Shown here piece after piece: positions 1 through 9,300 of a stretch of 64,000 nucleotides of DNA. The notes under the pieces were generated by a model that saw nothing but the letters and a program-made list of their open reading frames with translations, made no database searches and was not told where the DNA came from. Source of the stretch: Gammaproteobacteria bacterium (GTDB lineage Bacteria; Pseudomonadota; Gammaproteobacteria; Pseudomonadales; Azotimanducaceae); contig JAPPAV010000064.1 in NCBI GenBank assembly GCA_026705345.1, forward strand, positions 1 through 64,000. The letters run 5' to 3'. Every line of letters starts with the position of its first letter. Position 1 is the first letter of the stretch. The translations under genes and the position numbers were made by a program.

Positions 1-2460
1 CGCGTCCAGTTGGCGATTGCTCGTGGTGCGGATTTGCATGACCTGGGCTTGGCCAACGGCAACGCGCCATCGGCCCGTGGATATGCCATCCAATTGCGCA
101 TCAACATGGAGAAACTTGGCGAGGACGGCGTTGCCCTACCGCGCACCGGCACATTGACCGCTTTCCGTCCACCGGAGGGTCCGGGCGTTCGCGTGGACAC
201 CTTCGGCTACGAAGGCTACAGGACAAGCGCACTGTACGATTCGCTGCTGGCGAAACTGATTGTTCACAGCGGTGAGCCGGGTTTTGCCGACGCGGTCAGC
301 CGAGCGCGTCGGGCGCTGTCCGAATTCGTCATCGACGGGGTCGACACGAACCTCGGCATCCTGATGAACATGATGGACGACCCCGACGTGGCAGCCGGGG
401 CCATGTACACGCGCTACGTTGACGACCACCTCCCGGAGCTTCTCCGGGAGCGCGAACTCCCCGGCGCTCCCGGCACGAAAACCAAGGTCGCCCTGGCGGG
501 GGCCCAGGTCGATGCGGCCGACCCGCTCGCCGTACTCGGCGAGGGACGACGGATCCGCGAGGAGGCACGTGCGGAGACCGTGCAGGAGGACTACCCGGAC
601 GGGTTCGTCCCGGTTCGCGCCGCCATGCCCTCGACGATGGTCTTTGTCGCGCCGGCCGTCGGAGATGACGTGCTGACGGGACAGGAGTTGATCGTCCTGA
701 ACGCGATGAAAATGGAACACGTCGTCAAGGCGCCGGCAAGCGGCACGGTCGCCGAACTCAACGTTGTCGAAGGCGACACCGTGCCGGAGGGGACGGTGCT
801 CCTGGTCATCGAGGAAGGCACGGTCGAAGGGGAGGCGTCGGGGCGGGCCGTCGACCTCGACTTGGATACGCCAAGACCGGATCTCGCCGAAGTCATCCGG
901 CGCAGAGCCCTGACCACCGATGCCTCGCGCGGGAGGCAGGTCGCCAAGCGACATGCCCAGGGTGGTCGCACGGCGCGGGAGAACATCCACGACCTCGCCG
1001 ACGAGGGCACTTTCGTCCAGTACGGATCCCTCGCCGTCGGCATGGGCCTGCACGGCACGGTGGACGAACTGCTCGACTACGCCCCCTCCGATGGGCTGGT
1101 CATGGGGCTCGGCCACGTCAACGGCGATAAGTTCGACGAGAGCCGGTCGCGCTGCGTGCTGATGTCCTACGACTACTCGGTGCTCGCCGGCTCGCAGGGC
1201 GGCATGAACCACAAGATGATGGACCGCATGTTCCAGACGGCGGCGAAGCTCAAGTCACCGCTGGTACTGTTCACGGAAGGGGGCGGCGGTCGCGCTGGCG
1301 GCGGCAGCCGGAACGCGAGACCCGGGCGGGGTGGCTCGCCGCAGATCTCGGGTGGCGGCGGCCTCAATACGCCGTCGTGGACGCTGCTCAGCAAACTCTC
1401 GGGCCGTGTGCCCGTGGTCGGCGTCAACGCGGGATTCTGCTTCGCCGGCAACGCCGTGTTGCTGGGCTGCTGCGACGTCATCATCGCCACGGCCAACTCC
1501 AGCATCGGCATCGGCGGTCCCGCGATGATCGAAGGTGGCGGTTTGGGCGTCTACAGCCCGGAGGAAGTCGGACCGATGTCGGTGCAGATTCCAAGCGGCG
1601 TCGTGGACATCGCGGTGGAGGACGAAACCGAAGCCGTCCAGGCCACCAAGAAGTACCTCTCCTATTTCCAGGGTCCCACAGACGACTGGGAGGCGAACGA
1701 CCAACGGCTGCTCCGCCACGTCGTTCCCGAAAACCGGCTTCGGGTCTACGACATCCGGGAGTTGATCGACACCCTCGCCGACAAGGACTCCGTGCTTGAA
1801 CTCCGTCCCCAGTTCGGCACGGCGATGATCACCTCGTTGATCCGGATCGAGGGACGCCCCATTGGCGTCATCGCCAACAACCCGGCGGTGATCTCGGGTG
1901 CCATCGACAGCGATGCGGCGGACAAGGCGGCGCGCTTCATGAAGACCTGCGACTCGTTCCAGATCCCGCTGCTTCTGTTGTGCGACTGCCCGGGCATCAT
2001 GGTCGGTCCTGAAGTGGAGAAGACCGGACTGGTCAGGCACGCCGCGCGGATGTTCGTGATCGGCGCCAACATCGAGGTGCCGTCCTACATGGTCATCCTC
2101 CGCAAGGCCTACGGGCTCGGTGCCCAGGCCATGGGGGGCGGCAACCAGCGGCTGCCGGCGTTCGTGGTGGCCTGGCCGACCAGCGAATTCGGCGGCATGG
2201 GTCTCGAAGGCCAGGTCAAGCTCGGCCAGCGGGCGCGGCTGGAGGCGATCGAGGACTTGGCGGAGCGGCAGGCCGCCTACGAGCGGATGGTCGAAGGCGC
2301 GTACAACCGGGGCAAAGGCCTGAACGCCGGCCACGTCTTCGAGGTCGACGACGTCATCGACCCGGCGGACACCCGGCGCTGGATCGTGGCGGGGATGAAG
2401 GCCAACGCACCGCCGAGCCGGGAAGTGCAGACGCGCGTGCCGTTCATCGACGCTTGGTAG
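1..2460 (+). CDS. Single-chain biotin-dependent acyl-CoA carboxylase, 5'-truncated by the window
   Basis: The reading frame is open from base 1, so the gene starts upstream; 819 C-terminal residues are visible. In order: the end of a biotin carboxylase domain (about 1-150), a biotinyl domain with the attachment motif AMKM (Lys237 of the visible part, codon at 709-711), and a full carboxyltransferase domain (about 290-819) of the propionyl/methylcrotonyl-CoA carboxylase beta type. Carrying BC, BCCP and CT on one chain matches the long-chain or broad acyl-CoA carboxylases of about 1,100 residues. The reaction is ATP-dependent carboxylation of an acyl-CoA in the cytoplasm; the substrate cannot be read from sequence. 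Odd: after the FTEGGGGR motif the usual short loop is replaced by a Gly/Arg/Ser-rich stretch (about residues 427-452). No partner gene is adjacent downstream. Confidence 0.93.
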   Translation, partial: RVQLAIARGADLHDLGLANGNAPSARGYAIQLRINMEKLGEDGVALPRTGTLTAFRPPEGPGVRVDTFGYEGYRTSALYDSLLAKLIVHSGEPGFADAVSRARRALSEFVIDGVDTNLGILMNMMDDPDVAAGAMYTRYVDDHLPELLRERELPGAPGTKTKVALAGAQVDAADPLAVLGEGRRIREEARAETVQEDYPDGFVPVRAAMPSTMVFVAPAVGDDVLTGQELIVLNAMKMEHVVKAPASGTVAELNVVEGDTVPEGTVLLVIEEGTVEGEASGRAVDLDLDTPRPDLAEVIRRRALTTDASRGRQVAKRHAQGGRTARENIHDLADEGTFVQYGSLAVGMGLHGTVDELLDYAPSDGLVMGLGHVNGDKFDESRSRCVLMSYDYSVLAGSQGGMNHKMMDRMFQTAAKLKSPLVLFTEGGGGRAGGGSRNARPGRGGSPQISGGGGLNTPSWTLLSKLSGRVPVVGVNAGFCFAGNAVLLGCCDVIIATANSSIGIGGPAMIEGGGLGVYSPEEVGPMSVQIPSGVVDIAVEDETEAVQATKKYLSYFQGPTDDWEANDQRLLRHVVPENRLRVYDIRELIDTLADKDSVLELRPQFGTAMITSLIRIEGRPIGVIANNPAVISGAIDSDAADKAARFMKTCDSFQIPLLLLCDCPGIMVGPEVEKTGLVRHAARMFVIGANIEVPSYMVILRKAYGLGAQAMGGGNQRLPAFVVAWPTSEFGGMGLEGQVKLGQRARLEAIEDLAERQAAYERMVEGAYNRGKGLNAGHVFEVDDVIDPADTRRWIVAGMKANAPPSREVQTRVPFIDAW

Positions 2461-2461
2461 G

Positions 2462-2485
2462 TGTTGACACTCGGAGCGAGTCAAC
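2462..2485. terminator. Imperfect stem-loop just after the carboxylase stop
   Basis: GTTGACACTC and GAGTCAAC form a hairpin with a two-base bulge, starting two bases after the stop codon. There is no T-run, so factor-independent termination is doubtful. The dispersed palindrome at 2491-2511 follows at once, giving two consecutive hairpins at the transcript end. Confidence 0.3.
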
Positions 2486-2490
2486 CGTAC

Positions 2491-2511
2491 GGGACGGGCT
2501 TGTCCCGTCCC
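2491..2511. repeat. Dispersed GGGACGGG/CCCGTCCC palindrome, copy 1
   Basis: An 8-base perfect inverted repeat GGGACGGG / CCCGTCCC around the loop CTTGT. The same 21 bases recur at 27239-27259 and 33576-33596, with a shortened version near 27297. This is a REP-like family; here it lies in the gap after the carboxylase gene. Confidence 0.8.
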
Positions 2512-2639
2512 GCGAATGCAATAGCATTCCGATGTCACTTTCCCGAAACGTCTAGGAATTCGGGCCGAAATCGACTCTATCGATTGCGCCGTGCCCTCGA
2601 TCTAGCGCAAAGTCGTCCTGGTAGACGAGGGAACCCCTG

Positions 2640-3062
2640 ATGTCGGCTGCTAGCCTTGATGCCCAAACCCGCACGGAGTTCGATTCGGCGATCGAGCGAC
2701 TCGTGGAGCGAATGACCGCCTTGGAGTCGACGGTGTCCCAATTGAGTCGACCCGGGATGCGAGAGGACGATCTCACGGCCGAGACGTCGGCCGAGGTCGT
2801 CACGCAGAACGAATTCCGGCTGTTCAAATGGCTTGGGTCGTTTTCGCTCGCCGCGATGCTGGCCGGGTTCGGATTTCTCTACCAGCAGATTGCCGACCTG
2901 CGTGTCGATATCGAGCGGCAGTTCGCCGACGTGCGCGTCGATATGGAGCGGCAGCAACGCGACCTACTGCAGGAGATGAACGCTCAGTACCTGGACCTCC
3001 GCAGGGAGATCGGATTGCTTAGCGAACGTGTCACGAGTATCGAGACACGCGCACCGACGTGA
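2640..3062 (+). CDS. Small membrane protein with coiled coil, paralogue of the 20451 gene
   Basis: 140 residues from ATG with GAGGGA 8-13 bases upstream. An amphipathic N-terminal helix (about 8-40) is followed by the segment TQNEFRLFKW, one hydrophobic helix (about 64-82, SLAAMLAGFGFLYQQIA), then a charged heptad-like coiled coil to the end with repeated RVD(I/M)ER units. I do not recognise a named family beyond a general resemblance to DUF1640-type coiled-coil membrane proteins. The gene at 20451-20927 shares the TQNEFRLFKW block, the membrane helix and YQQIADVRV. It converges on the LacI gene 20 bases away. Function unknown; a scaffold or membrane-tethered role is a guess. Confidence 0.7.
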   Translation: MSAASLDAQTRTEFDSAIERLVERMTALESTVSQLSRPGMREDDLTAETSAEVVTQNEFRLFKWLGSFSLAAMLAGFGFLYQQIADLRVDIERQFADVRVDMERQQRDLLQEMNAQYLDLRREIGLLSERVTSIETRAPT

Positions 3063-3081
3063 GCCGTCCTATGGGACTTTG

Positions 3082-4152
3082 TCAAGCCGTCCGGGCATCG
3101 GAAAGCCGGGGACCGGAGCTTTCGGCGGCGGCTTCGCGACGCAACTGTCGGCTGGACTGACGCACGATTAGCTCCGGCGGCAGAAGCCGCGAAATCACGT
3201 CGGTTCCTCGAACGAGGTCGAGGAGGGTTTCGACGAGCACATGGCCGGCGGTTGCCGTGTCTTGGCGCACCGTGGTGAGTGCCGGTGTCGTGTACGCGAT
3301 CGACGGAAGATCGTCGAAGCCCACCACCGAAACATCCGCGGGGACGAGGATGTTGCGGCTCCGGAAGGCCCGTATTGCGCCGATCGCGTTCAGATCGGTG
3401 GCGCAGAACGCGGCAGTGAGACCCGCGCCTTGATCGATCAGTCTTTCTGCAGCTTCGTAGCCGCCGCGTTCCGAAGGATTTGCTCTCGCCTGCAGCAGGG
3501 GGCTCAGGTCCGCCCCGAACTCCTCGTGGGCTCTTCGGTATCCCGCGTACCGGGCCTGGAATTCCGGGCAGTCGTCGGAGATGTCGCCGATGAACGCAAT
3601 TCGCCGGTGGCCGGAATCGAGCAGGTGCTTGGTGGCGATGTAGCCGCCGTGGATGTTGTCGCAGCCGACGAAGTGTCCGGGTTGTCCGTCGATGACCGGA
3701 CCCCAGGTCACGCAATGGGCGTTGTCGAGCATGCCGATTTTCCGGATGTAGTCCGTATAGCCGCCGTAGCCGAGCATGATGACTCCCTCGGCCTTGTTGC
3801 TGCTTTCGTAATCGGCGATCCAGTTATCGCTGAACTGTTGGAACGAAAGCAGAATGTCGTAGCCCTTTTCCGCGGCCGCTTTGGTGATCGCCGCGATCAT
3901 CGACAGAAAAAACGGATTGATGTCCGATCCCATCGCGGAGTCGTCGTGTACGAGAAGGGCTAGCGTGCGGCTTTTTCGAGACCGCAGCCGGCTCGCGCTG
4001 GTATTGACCTTGTAGTTCTTCTCGTTGGCTATACGAAGCACACGTTCGCGCGTTTTGGAATTGACCAGCGGACTGCCACGCAGGGCACGCGACACCGTGG
4101 ATTGGGATACGCCGGCCAGTTCCGCGATCTCGCCAGCCGTGACCCGGTTCAT
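3082..4152 (-). CDS. LacI/PurR-family transcriptional regulator of the starch locus
   Basis: I chose the ATG at 4150-4152, which overlaps the amylase stop (ATGA), because it places the helix-turn-helix at the N-terminus as the family requires (VTAGEIAELAGVSQSTVSRA, residues 4-23); a longer frame reading back to 4428 runs antiparallel-free through amylase coding sequence and is not needed. 356 residues: HTH and hinge (1-60), then a periplasmic-binding-protein-like sensor domain with typical blocks (GFDDLPSIAYTTPALTTV). It is translationally coupled downstream of the GH13 enzyme, so it is likely to control that gene, itself and the divergent pullulanase operon, with a maltooligosaccharide as the probable inducer (inference). 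Confidence 0.92.
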   Translation of the reverse strand: MNRVTAGEIAELAGVSQSTVSRALRGSPLVNSKTRERVLRIANEKNYKVNTSASRLRSRKSRTLALLVHDDSAMGSDINPFFLSMIAAITKAAAEKGYDILLSFQQFSDNWIADYESSNKAEGVIMLGYGGYTDYIRKIGMLDNAHCVTWGPVIDGQPGHFVGCDNIHGGYIATKHLLDSGHRRIAFIGDISDDCPEFQARYAGYRRAHEEFGADLSPLLQARANPSERGGYEAAERLIDQGAGLTAAFCATDLNAIGAIRAFRSRNILVPADVSVVGFDDLPSIAYTTPALTTVRQDTATAGHVLVETLLDLVRGTDVISRLLPPELIVRQSSRQLRREAAAESSGPRLSDARTA

Positions 4153-6104
4153 TGCACGTCCAGGATCAGGAAGGCACGTCCGGGAATCGTGAGGGATTGC
4201 CCCAAGCCGTGTGGCTGACCGGTCAACACGTCGAAGCCTAGGTTTGCGCCGTAGAGCGACTCGGCGAAACGATTTAGGTCCACTACTGCGTCGTCCGCGT
4301 TCTTGTTGATCGCGACCATGATCCGCTCGCTCAAGTCCTCGGTTTGCCGGAAGTACACGTAGATGCCGTCCGCGGGTGCGTAGTGGATCAATCGACCTTC
4401 TGTTACCGCCTTGGAGGTCTTGCGCCAATTGAGCAGCCTTCTCATGAAGTCCTGCGCTGCGGCGGCATCTTTCGACAAGCCTTCGCCGGTGAATCCATTC
4501 ACTTCGTCACCGGGCCATCCCCCGGGGAAGTCGACCCGCATGACGCCGTGGGAAGCGTCCGGTGGATGATCCATCAGGATTTCCGTGCCGTAGAGTATCT
4601 GGGGAATTCCCCGGGTGGTCAGCACCAGGACCATCGCCAGTCGGAACAGTTCGTCGTCGCCGTCGAGTTGGCGGTAGATGCGATGCATATCGTGGTTGTC
4701 GGCGAACACCAGCAGGTTGGACGGATCGGCGTAGAGGAAGTCCGCCACCAGCGCCCGGTAGAAGGCCACGATGCCGGTATTCCACGTTTCGTCGGCCGAC
4801 AGGCTTGACCCGAGCGCGATTTGCAGCGGGAAGTCCATCAAGCTCGGCAGATGCGACTCGTAGCCGTCGTCCCGCGCCTTGCCACGCTGCCAGTAGGCGA
4901 TGATGCCGGGATTGTTGTTCCACTCCTCGCCGACGACGTTGAAATCGGGATATTCGGTCATGACGCGCCGGGTCCAGTCGGACAGGAAGCCCTTGTCGGC
5001 GTACGACCACGTGTCGACCCGGATCCCGGACAGGTCGGCGGTCTCGATCCACCAGATGGCGTTCTGGATCAGGTAGTTCGCCAAGAACGGATTGCGCTGG
5101 TTGAGGTCCGGCATGCTCGGCACGAACCAGCCGTCCACGAACGTGGCGCGGTCGATCTCGGCGGCGTGGGGATCGTGCAGCGGCTCGCGGATGTGGTTGG
5201 TGGGCACGAACGTCCCATGGTTGATCCAGTCCCCGGTGGGCGGATCGTCCATCCACCAGTGGCTGACCCCGCTGTGATTCGGGATCAGGTCCATGATGAT
5301 GCCGAGGTCGCGGACCCGGGCTTCGCCGGAGAGCCGCCGGTAGAGAGCGTTGTCGCCGAAACGCGGATCAACGCGGTAGTAGTCGGTCGTGGAATAGCCG
5401 TGGTAGGAGAATTCCGGTTCGTTGTTCTCGAGGATCGGATTCAGCCAGATCTGGGTGTAGCCCATGTCGGCGATGTAGTCGAGGTGGTCGATCACGCCCT
5501 GGAGGTCACCGCCGTGGCGCCCGTCGGGGTTGGCGCGGTCCGCCACCTCAAGCATGCCGTCGACGCTGTCGTTACTCGGGTCGCCGTTCGCGAAGCGGTC
5601 GGGCATGACGAGGTAGATGACGTCGGCGCTGGAGAATCCCTTGCGTGCCGCCGAACCTTCGCGGCGTTCATGGAACCAATAGGAGATCATCTGGAGGCGA
5701 GCTGAGGATTGCAGACTCAATTCGCGTTCGAAACTGAGGAGGCAGGACGTAGGCGCCAGATCCGGCGCCAGGTCGAGGTCGAGAAACAGGTAGTTGGGGC
5801 TATCGACGCGGTGTGTCTCGACAAGCCGGATGCCTGGACAGTCGAGGCTTACGTCGAACTCGGACACGGACTCGCCGCGCACCATGATCTGCAGGTTCGG
5901 ATCCTTCATCCCGGCCCACCAGAACGGCGGTTCGAGTGCCTCGACCGTGGGGATGGTGGCTCTGGCCTCGATGCCGACGAGGAGTGTCGTCGCCATGTAC
6001 AAGGCAGTTCTCGCAAGGTGCCCGAACCTCAATCCGGGAACGGAAACGCGGTCACGAGCGGCGACCGCCGGTGCGCGAGATGCCCTCGCCCGAGTTGCCA
6101 ACAA
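4149..6104 (-). CDS. Periplasmic GH13 alpha-glucanase, neopullulanase/cyclomaltodextrinase type
   Basis: 651 residues from TTG at 6104, supported by AGGAGAGG seven bases upstream. A long basic n-region precedes a hydrophobic export segment (about 33-47, ending IEARA). Then an N-terminal beta-sandwich (50-150), the GH13 barrel beginning DVIYLVMPDRFANGD, and a C-terminal beta domain. Catalytic residues seen: nucleophile Asp364 (GIRVDTW), acid/base Glu393 (VGEEW), transition-state Asp472 (FADNHD). Architecture matches the SusA/neopullulanase/cyclomaltodextrinase group, which cleaves maltodextrins, cyclodextrins or pullulan. Its place beside a LacI regulator and opposite a pullulanase-TonB receptor-ABC operon supports digestion of imported oligosaccharides in the periplasm. 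Exact bond specificity is not decided by sequence. Confidence 0.93.
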   Translation of the reverse strand: MLATRARASRAPAVAARDRVSVPGLRFGHLARTALYMATTLLVGIEARATIPTVEALEPPFWWAGMKDPNLQIMVRGESVSEFDVSLDCPGIRLVETHRVDSPNYLFLDLDLAPDLAPTSCLLSFERELSLQSSARLQMISYWFHERREGSAARKGFSSADVIYLVMPDRFANGDPSNDSVDGMLEVADRANPDGRHGGDLQGVIDHLDYIADMGYTQIWLNPILENNEPEFSYHGYSTTDYYRVDPRFGDNALYRRLSGEARVRDLGIIMDLIPNHSGVSHWWMDDPPTGDWINHGTFVPTNHIREPLHDPHAAEIDRATFVDGWFVPSMPDLNQRNPFLANYLIQNAIWWIETADLSGIRVDTWSYADKGFLSDWTRRVMTEYPDFNVVGEEWNNNPGIIAYWQRGKARDDGYESHLPSLMDFPLQIALGSSLSADETWNTGIVAFYRALVADFLYADPSNLLVFADNHDMHRIYRQLDGDDELFRLAMVLVLTTRGIPQILYGTEILMDHPPDASHGVMRVDFPGGWPGDEVNGFTGEGLSKDAAAAQDFMRRLLNWRKTSKAVTEGRLIHYAPADGIYVYFRQTEDLSERIMVAINKNADDAVVDLNRFAESLYGANLGFDVLTGQPHGLGQSLTIPGRAFLILDVQ

Positions 6105-6302
6105 CTGTTCCTCTCCTAGCAGTCGCCAACTTTCCGGGGAAGCCTAGCACAGGCCCCAAACGGTGCCCGCGGCTAGCGCTTGGGCCTGAATGAGCGTCAA
6201 GTCGGCGATGCATACGTATGCAGTCGTTTTCACCTTGTGACCGGCAACCCGCCGTGCTAGATACGCGCGATTGCGTTCCCATGGCGCCGTTGGACACCCT
6301 GT
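6105..6302. promoter_or_regulatory. Divergent control region of the starch locus
   Basis: 198 bases between the GH13 gene (minus) and the pullulanase gene (plus). It holds a perfect 14-bp palindrome at 6209-6222 and a good sigma70-like promoter for the plus strand: TTGTGA at 6235-6240, 17-base spacer, TAGATA at 6258-6263. The transcript would start about 30 bases before the pullulanase ATG. No convincing minus-strand promoter was picked out. Confidence 0.5.
6209..6222. promoter_or_regulatory. Perfect palindrome TGCATACGTATGCA, candidate LacI-family operator
   Basis: The 14 bases are exactly self-complementary around a central CG, the classic symmetry of LacI-family operators. It lies 12 bases upstream of the candidate -35 for the pullulanase operon and about 105 bases from the amylase start, so one site could serve both directions. 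A related core, AATACGTATT, is found at 20355-20364 after the last gene of the operon. Confidence 0.55.
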
Positions 6303-9300
6303 ATGAGATTCGGACCCGCCCGGATACTGGGCCTCGCCATTCTGCTCGCGTCGTTCCTGGCCGCCGGCTGCGGCGGCGGTGGCGGGGCGGGGGGGGACCA
6401 GACGCCGCTTGTCGTCTGCGACGATGACGAGATCCTGCTGGAGAACGGCCAATGCGGCCCGAAACCGGTGCTGGTGTGCGATCCGCCGGAAGTCGCCGTG
6501 GACGGACGCTGCATCATCCCCGACAAACCCACGCCGAAGTACACGCCCGGTCCGAACGAGGCGGTCGTCTACTACAACCGCCGCGACAAGAACTTCGACG
6601 GCTGGGTTCTGCACCTTTGGAACAACGGCTGCGAAGCGGGGAGTTGGGACAACGAGAGGGTGACGCTGCGCGGTTCCGGCGGCGGCGTGGACTACAGCTA
6701 CGAGGGCACGGGAACGTCCTGGCCGGACGGCCCGGCGCCCAACTACCAGCACTACGAAGACGGCGAGGTGGACCCCATCTACGGCGCCTACTGGGTGCTG
6801 CAACTCCAGGATGAGGCGGTCTGCGGAAATTTCATCATTCACGGCTTGGCCGGAGCGCCGCAGACGGTCGACTTGAGAATCAACTTTTCCGAGGACACGG
6901 CGAATCCCTACCGCAACATGTACTGGGTCGTGGTCGATTCGACCTTGGCCGAGAACGAACTGCGCGAGGCTCGCACCGCCGCGGAACCGATCTGCATCAA
7001 CGACGTCTGCGAGGAGTACGAGGCACCGCCGCTCGCCATCGAAGACCAGGCCGCCCATTGGATCGACGCGGGGACCATTGCCTGGAACAGAACGCTCGAC
7101 AACGTCGAGCTCTACAGTTCCCTGGACGGCACGCTCGACGTCGAGGCGCAGGGCGAGGGCGAAAGCGCGGTCGGCGTCGTCACCGGGGGCGAACTGGCCG
7201 CATCGCTTAACTCCAGCGAGATGACCGACGCGCAACGGGCGCGTTCACCGCAGCTGGCGGAGTACGACGCCTACGCCGTCGATCTCGACCTCGCGCGGGT
7301 CAAGGAATTGCTCACCCACCAACTCTGGATCGTCGGCACCGACGCCGATGGCAACCAGTTCGGCACGCAATTGCAGCTTTCCGGTGTGCTCGACGACATC
7401 TACACGAGCGGGTCGGACGACGCGGACGAAGCGACCTTGGGACTGCGCTACGAAGGGGGCTCCATCACGGCGAACGTCTGGGCGCCCACCGCGCAGGAGG
7501 TGAAACTCCTGGTCTACGACGTCCGTCCGGACGGTCGGTTGGCGTACGACAGCGAGTCGGGGATGACGCTCGACGGCGACACCGGCATTTGGAGCGTCAC
7601 CGGGGACGAGAACGGCTGGGACCGGAAGTACTACCGCTTCCTGGTGACCGCCTACCACGCCAGCGAAGGCAAGGTCTTGAAACGCGAAGCCCGGGATCCC
7701 TACTCGGTGAGCGCCTACACGGGCTCGCTGATGTCGCAGTTCGTGAACATCGCCGACGACGATCTCAAACCCGCCGGATGGGACTCCCACGTAGCGCCTG
7801 CAGCCGTGTCCCCCGAGAGCGCCATCATCTACGAAGGTCATGTGCGGGACTTCAGCGCCCGGGATTCGAGCACGCCGGCCGACCACCGCGGCAAGTTCCT
7901 CGCCTTCACGGCAGGCAACTCCGCCCCGGTGTCGCACTTGAAGCGCCTCGCGGACGCGGGCGTCACCCACTTCCACGTGCTGCCGGCGTTCGACGTGCGC
8001 TCGATCCCGGAGGACCCGGAGCGACAGGTGAACCTCGACAACGCCATCTACGAGCTATGCCGGCTCGACGACTCCAACAAGGAACTCTGTCCGGGCGACG
8101 TCCGCGACGTGACGGCGATCATCGACAAGCTCGAGGGTTTCGACCCGACCACCGACGAGGCGCGCAAGCTCATCGACACCATCCGCGACCTCGACGCCTT
8201 CAACTGGGGCTACGACCCGGTGCTCTACAACGTACCGGAAGGCAGCTATTCCACCGATCCCGAGGGGCCCGCGCGCATCCGCGAGATGCGCGCCATGAAC
8301 CAGGCGCTGCACGAAATGGGCCTGCGCGTGGTGCTCGACGTGGTCTACAACCACACCTCCGACGAAGGCGCGGACGGGGCGTTCTCCGTCTACGACCGGA
8401 TCGTTCCGGGCTACTACTACCGGCGAAATCCCACGACCGGGGCCGTCGAACGGGCCAGTTGCTGCAGCGACACCGCGGCCGAGCACGCCATGATGGCGAA
8501 GTTCATCAAGGACTCGGCGGTGTTCTGGGCCACCCACTACAAGGTCGACGGGTTCCGCTTCGACTGGATGAGCCTGCATCCGAAATCCGTCATGCAGGAC
8601 ACGCTGGCCGCGGTTCAGGCCGTGGATCCGGACACCTACATCTACGGCGAGGGCTGGGGACCCGGCACGGGCACCGCCCCAGACACCTTCGAACTCTCAA
8701 CGCAGGCGAACATGGCCGGCACCGGAATCGGCACGTTCAACGATCGCATGCGCGATCGGCTTCGCGACCTGTCCATCTCGATCGGGGGCGATCTGACCCG
8801 GGTGCGTGCCGGGCTTGCCGGCAACCTCGCGGAATTCCAGCTCGTTCTGGACTCCGGCGTGACCATCGCCGCGGGCAGCGACGGCGGCTACACGGCCGAT
8901 CCGCAGGAGAGCGTCAACTACGCGTCGGTTCATGACGGCATGACGCTTTGGGATGGGTTGAACCGGGGCGGCGTGCTGCCGAGCGGCATCGAACCGACAT
9001 CGGACCGGGTCCGCATCGCGGCACAGGCGCAGTCGTTGGTGTTGTTGAGCCAGGGCGTGCCGTTCGTGCACATGGGCGGCGACATCCTGCGGTCGAAGTC
9101 GTTGAGCCACAACAGCTACAACGCCGGCGACTGGTTCAACTTCGTCGACTTCACGCTTGGCGACAACAACTGGAACGTCGGCCTGCCGCCCGAAGGACCG
9201 CCGGATGCCGACGTGCTCGCTGCCATCGACGACCCCAACGCCGACCCGACGGCGGACGACATTGCGACGTCTCTCGCGCTCTTCGAAGAGTTCGTCGAGA

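Noticed and set aside
1255..2538. A 427-residue open frame antisense to the carboxylase
   Set aside because: Mirror of a GC-rich coding gene; Arg/His-rich, no conserved motifs and no start signal. The same reasoning applies to other long antisense frames such as 10320-11825 and 58042-60429.
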